Part shown: positions 60,805 to 64,000 of the stretch, piece by piece
How the letters are laid out: every line of letters begins with the position of its first letter
Numbering within the stretch: the first letter of the stretch is position 1
Origin: Salaquimonas pukyongi
Lineage (GTDB): Bacteria > Pseudomonadota > Alphaproteobacteria > Rhizobiales > Rhizobiaceae
NCBI RefSeq assembly: GCF_001953055.1
Contig: NZ_CP019044.1
Span: forward strand, 2,542,001-2,606,000
DNA: 64,000 nucleotides
Direction: 5' to 3'
Position numbers and translations under genes: made by a program
The notes under the pieces: generated by a model
The model's input: the letters and a program-made list of their open reading frames with translations, nothing else
Told to the model about the DNA's origin: nothing
Databases searched by the model: none

Positions 60805-61659
60805 TCAGGCCCGAGCCACCGCAGCGACAACAACCGCCATACCGGCAATCTGCACCGGCGTCAGTGTTTCGCCGAACAGTAACCAGGCGAAAACCGCTGT
60901 GAACACCGGCACCAGATAAAACAGCGAAGCGGTACTGGCGGAACTGTTGCGGCGGATAAGCACCATCAAAAGCATGACTGCGCCCAGCGAAAGAACCACC
61001 ACCAGCCAGACCATGGCCAGGATAAATTGCAGCGTCCACTCGATGTGTCCGGTTTCGAAGAAAAATGACAGAACCGACAAGAACAAACACGCACCGAAAT
61101 ACTGTGCAGTGGTTCCACTGACCACTCCCACATCCGCTGCGAAGCGCTTCTGGTACACGGTACCAAGAGCGATCGCCAGCACCGAAAACAGCGTGACAGC
61201 AGAATTGAGCGGTGTAATGCCGGTAGCCTCGGCTACCCCTTCAAGCCGCGGCAGGATAACCATGAAGACCCCGCCAAGCGCGAAGAAGAAGGCGATGATC
61301 TGGCGCCTTGTTGCCTTCTCGCCGAGCAGCAGCCGGGCAATCAACACCGTAAGCAGCGGCTGCATGGCGACAATCAATGCTGCAATGCCCGCCGGCATGC
61401 TATTGTCGATCACCCAGAAGACCGCGCCCAGATACCCGCCATGGATGAGAATGCCCGTCACCATGGAATGACCGGCAGCCGGAAGCCCCGGCCATTGGCG
61501 TTTGAGCAAAAGGGCCATAACGATCAGCAGAACAAAGGTGATCGCCATGCGCACGGCAAGAAAGGTGAACGGCTCTGCATAGGGCAGGCCGTATTTCGCC
61601 CCGATGAACCCCGTTGACCACAAGAAGACAAATATGAATGGCGCAACGCGCTCAAGCAT
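60805..61659 (-). CDS. EamA/DMT family transporter
   Basis: A 284-residue protein from the ATG at 61659 (ATGs at 61707 and 61722 are alternatives). About ten hydrophobic helices are arranged as two EamA repeats: the first with FIFVFLWSTGFIGAKYGL and a Gly/Pro-rich helix, the second with GTTAQYFGACLFL and LVPVFTAVFAWLLFGE. Drug/metabolite transporters of this family export amino acids or other small metabolites. No neighbour hints at a substrate. It is divergent from cobT; no cobalamin riboswitch separates them. Confidence 0.86.
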   Translation of the reverse strand: MLERVAPFIFVFLWSTGFIGAKYGLPYAEPFTFLAVRMAITFVLLIVMALLLKRQWPGLPAAGHSMVTGILIHGGYLGAVFWVIDNSMPAGIAALIVAMQPLLTVLIARLLLGEKATRRQIIAFFFALGGVFMVILPRLEGVAEATGITPLNSAVTLFSVLAIALGTVYQKRFAADVGVVSGTTAQYFGACLFLSVLSFFFETGHIEWTLQFILAMVWLVVVLSLGAVMLLMVLIRRNSSASTASLFYLVPVFTAVFAWLLFGETLTPVQIAGMAVVVAAVARA

Positions 61660-61904
61660 GCCGGGCCCCGCCCTTGCCGGTTTCAACACTGCATGGCGCA
61701 ACGCCATTTCGACCCTGTTCATGAGTCGATGACCCAATGCCGTAACTGCCCCGCGGGAAAAGGCAAGTGGGTATGCGCCGGTTGTCATGCCGGCAAGGCT
61801 TCTGCTGGCGCTAAATTAACCCCCCATGCCGCTTTCAGGCTTGGCATCGCGATCCAGCCGCCCTATGCGATGGGAAGGAACTTTACAAAGCAAAGACAGG
61901 CACC

Positions 61905-62945
61905 ATGCTGGCAGACTTTTCCATCTCCCGACTGGACGAAACCCGGCGCGAGCGCATCCAGAGCGCCATCGACAACAAGACAAAACCGCCCGGTTCTCTG
62001 GGCCGCATTGAGGAACTGGCGCTTGCCATCGCGCTTTGCCAGCAAACCGAAACCCCATCTGCTGATCCCGCCCGCCTGCTCATATTTGCCGGCGATCACG
62101 GCCTGACGGCAGAAGGCGTATCCGCCTGGCCGAGCAAAGTTACCACCCAGATGGTCTTGAACTTTCTGTCCGGTGGCGCCGCAGCGAATGTCTTCGCCAA
62201 AACCAACAATGTAGCGATCACCGTGGCAGATGCCGGCATCATCGGCGACTTGCCGGACCATCCCGATCTCGTGCGGGCCAAAATTCGGAAGGGAACCGCC
62301 AACGCCCTTCAAGAAGATGCCCTGAGCCTTCAGGAGGTTGACCAGGCATTGGCGTTCGGTGCCCGGATCGCCGCCGATGCCGTTCAGAATGGGACAAAGA
62401 CCGTGTTGCTTGGGGAAATGGGCATCGGCAATACTTCCAGCGCCAGCCTGCTTGCCCATGCCATTGCCGGGATCGACCTTGAAACGCTGACCGGACCCGG
62501 TGCAGGGCTCGATGGGGACGGAGTAAACCGCAAGCTGGAAATTCTTCACAAAACCGCTGCCCGCAGGCCCGGAGAACTTGAACCGCGCGATGCGCTGTCA
62601 GCCTATGGCGGGCTTGAAATCGCCTGCATGGCTGGCGCGCTTATCGGCGCTGCCAGCGCCGGCGGCATGGTATTGGTCGATGGCTTTATCGCCACAGCGG
62701 CGGCACTTTGCGCCCTGAAAGCCCGGCCGGAAGCTGCCGGATACACGGTATTTTCGCACCGCTCAAAGGAGCCTGGCCACCACGCTGTTCTTCAGGCCCT
62801 TGATGCAACACCGCTGCTCGACCTTGATCTTCGGCTTGGCGAGGGCACCGGCGCACTACTTGCCTTCCCCCTGCTTCGCAATGCCTGTGCAATGTTGAAC
62901 GACATGGCAACCTTTGAAAGCGCCGGCGTTTCTGGCAAGGAATAA
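61905..62945 (+). CDS. cobT: Nicotinate-nucleotide--dimethylbenzimidazole phosphoribosyltransferase
   Basis: A 346-residue CobT. KPPGSLGRIEELA near the N-terminus, FAGDHGLTAEGVSAWP, LLGEMGIGNTSSASLLAHA and LRLGEGTGA with the catalytic Glu near residue 313 are family hallmarks. It transfers phosphoribose from nicotinate mononucleotide to 5,6-dimethylbenzimidazole, giving alpha-ribazole phosphate for the lower ligand of B12. ACAGG lies before the ATG. cobS and cobC follow, so these form the nucleotide-loop assembly group. Confidence 0.95.
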   Translation: MLADFSISRLDETRRERIQSAIDNKTKPPGSLGRIEELALAIALCQQTETPSADPARLLIFAGDHGLTAEGVSAWPSKVTTQMVLNFLSGGAAANVFAKTNNVAITVADAGIIGDLPDHPDLVRAKIRKGTANALQEDALSLQEVDQALAFGARIAADAVQNGTKTVLLGEMGIGNTSSASLLAHAIAGIDLETLTGPGAGLDGDGVNRKLEILHKTAARRPGELEPRDALSAYGGLEIACMAGALIGAASAGGMVLVDGFIATAAALCALKARPEAAGYTVFSHRSKEPGHHAVLQALDATPLLDLDLRLGEGTGALLAFPLLRNACAMLNDMATFESAGVSGKE

Positions 62946-62997
62946 GGTCAATCTCGAACGGCCACAGGCATTCAGCCTGGGCTGAGGGAACACCGGC

Positions 62998-63744
62998 ATG
63001 AACGATACTTTGCAGGACTTGCTTGCCGCCTTGCGCTTTTTCACCCGCCTTCCCCTGCCAGAAGATAGCGGCGAGGGAAAGCCTTTGGCTACCGCAGCAA
63101 CCGGCTTTCCATTTGCCGGCTTCGTTGTCGGCGCGCTGGCAGCCCTTGTGTGGGCTATTTCCGCCACCATACTGCCAGCCCTTCCCGCTGCCGGTCTTGC
63201 CATCGCTGCAGGCTTACTGGTGACCGGTGCTCTTCATGAAGACGGGTTGAGCGATTGTGCCGATGGACTTGGCGGCGGCACTACCCGCCAGCGCGCGCTG
63301 GAGATCATGCGCGACAGCCGTATCGGAGCCTTCGGCGCTGCAGCCCTGATCATGACCATCGGCCTGCGCTGGGCTTCCCTGGCTGAACTTACCATGATCG
63401 GCGGCGTCCTAGCGCTGCTGACTGCCCATACGGTCTCCCGGGCCGCCATTCTCCCGGCGCTGGTCTATTCATCCTATGCCCGCAAAGAGGGGCTTGCCAG
63501 CACGGTCGCCGGCGGCATTCACTCATCACAACTATTCATCACCATTGTCATATCGTTGCTGCTGGCATTGCTGTTTGGCGGCCTTGTCGGCCTTGCGGCA
63601 GCCAGTGTTGCGTTTGCGCTGGCATTTGCGTTTCTCAAGTATCTTGAGGCACGTCTTGGCGGCTATACCGGCGACGGGCTGGGCGCCATGCAGCAGATCG
63701 CCGAAATCTCCGTCATGCTCTTTTTCTGTGCTGCGTGGACGTGA
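62998..63744 (+). CDS. cobS: Adenosylcobinamide-GDP ribazoletransferase
   Basis: A 248-residue membrane protein with about 6-7 helices. ALRFFTRLP at the start, HEDGLSDCADGLGGG and RDSRIGAFGAAAL are the conserved cytosolic motifs that bind metal and substrate, and GGYTGDGLGA lies near the C-terminus. It joins adenosylcobinamide-GDP and alpha-ribazole to make adenosylcobalamin at the inner membrane. GAGGG precedes the ATG. The start follows the cobT stop by about 50 bp, and the next gene starts 4 bp after its stop. Confidence 0.95.
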   Translation: MNDTLQDLLAALRFFTRLPLPEDSGEGKPLATAATGFPFAGFVVGALAALVWAISATILPALPAAGLAIAAGLLVTGALHEDGLSDCADGLGGGTTRQRALEIMRDSRIGAFGAAALIMTIGLRWASLAELTMIGGVLALLTAHTVSRAAILPALVYSSYARKEGLASTVAGGIHSSQLFITIVISLLLALLFGGLVGLAAASVAFALAFAFLKYLEARLGGYTGDGLGAMQQIAEISVMLFFCAAWT

Positions 63745-63748
63745 CGGC

Positions 63749-64000
63749 ATGATCTTCCTGCGCCACCCCACCCCTGATATCGAACCGGGCATCTGCTATG
63801 GACGCACGGATCTGGACATTGCCGAAATCGGCCACACCCAGGTCGAGCAAGCCTTGCAGACAACGCCAAAATTGTCCCGCATTGTCGCAAGCCCGGCACG
63901 CCGGTGCCGCAAGCTTGCCCTTGCGCTCGCTGAGCGCGACGGTCTGGAACCCATCTTTGACGAGCGCCTTTGGGAAATGCACATGGGCGAATGGGAGGGC
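63749..64000 (+). CDS. cobC: Alpha-ribazole phosphatase-like histidine phosphatase CobC (partial)
   Basis: The ATG at 63749, 4 bp after cobS, opens 84 codons that run off the right edge. FLRHPTP is the phosphohistidine loop with the catalytic Arg-His; the more usual RHG is replaced by RHP, common in alphaproteobacterial CobC-like proteins. GICYGRTDLDI, VASPARRCRKLA and LWEMHMGEWEG match the histidine phosphatase superfamily. It would remove the phosphate from alpha-ribazole 5'-phosphate, between the CobT and CobS steps. The second catalytic His and the C-terminus lie outside the window. Confidence 0.88.
   Translation, partial: MIFLRHPTPDIEPGICYGRTDLDIAEIGHTQVEQALQTTPKLSRIVASPARRCRKLALALAERDGLEPIFDERLWEMHMGEWEG

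Noticed and set aside
61660-61904. Cobalamin riboswitch upstream of cobT
   Set aside because: I looked for the B12 box (GCCACTG) and flanking stems and did not see them.

Overview
The window looks like a chromosomal segment of an alphaproteobacterium, most likely Hyphomicrobiales (Rhizobiales). This is inferred from the gene families only: a DUF3008 protein, single-chain indolepyruvate ferredoxin oxidoreductase, glutathione-dependent formaldehyde dehydrogenase, XdhAB beside guanine deaminase, cpa-type Tad genes and cobT-cobS-cobC. DNA is GC-rich throughout except for a visibly AT-rich restriction-modification island at about 40.8-42.4 kb. I saw no rRNA, tRNA or CRISPR array.

Layout. 1-3.2 kb (minus): a GH25 lysozyme lipoprotein cut by the window edge, a GST, a hydroxyproline epimerase/dehydratase-like protein and TrhO. 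3.3-9.3 kb (plus): DUF3008, an SDR with a frame break in its leader, an Lrp/AsnC regulator, indolepyruvate oxidoreductase and a small secreted protein whose stop codon lies in a MITE-like element. 9.6-15.3 kb: DUF4031, FadD-type ligase, an XRE regulator with UPF0178, a lipoprotein, a small membrane protein and FrmA/AdhC. 15.3-20.6 kb: purine catabolism (xdhB, xdhA, guaD). 20.6-24.8 kb: amidase, SDR, a secreted hydrolase-like protein and an MFS exporter.

24.9-39.7 kb (minus) is one long surface-protein locus: a P-domain/DUF11/GEVED gene (broken at a seven-G tract), two shorter DUF11 genes, a giant DUF11 protein and a 1.2-kilo-residue outer-membrane beta-barrel protein. The genes abut or overlap and look like one operon. 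They probably build a large calcium-stabilised extracellular structure with an outer-membrane partner. 39.7-46.3 kb: an SDR, a BglII-like type II R-M pair, a frameshifted ettA, a second MITE-like element, an alpha/beta hydrolase and TerC.

46.5-60.7 kb holds a Tad/Cpa-like secretion machine (CpaB, CpaC secretin, CpaE/TadZ, CpaF ATPase, TadB, TadC, TPR lipoprotein, TadG-like VWA protein). I find no Flp pilin, CpaA prepilin peptidase or usher in the window. Between the TPR gene and tadG sits a cassette of exported proteins: three paralogous Ig-like subunits ending in Arg-Cys-Glu, a single-domain PapD-like protein and a coiled-coil exported protein. This cassette is my best candidate for an undescribed system: fibre-like subunits with a chaperone-like partner attached to a Tad-type machine. 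60.8-64 kb: an EamA transporter, then cobT, cobS and the start of cobC.

Three genes (SDR leader, P-domain/DUF11 gene, ettA) each need exactly one extra base in a C/G run to restore family-typical reading frames. This pattern suggests homopolymer sequencing errors, although phase variation remains possible for the seven-G tract.
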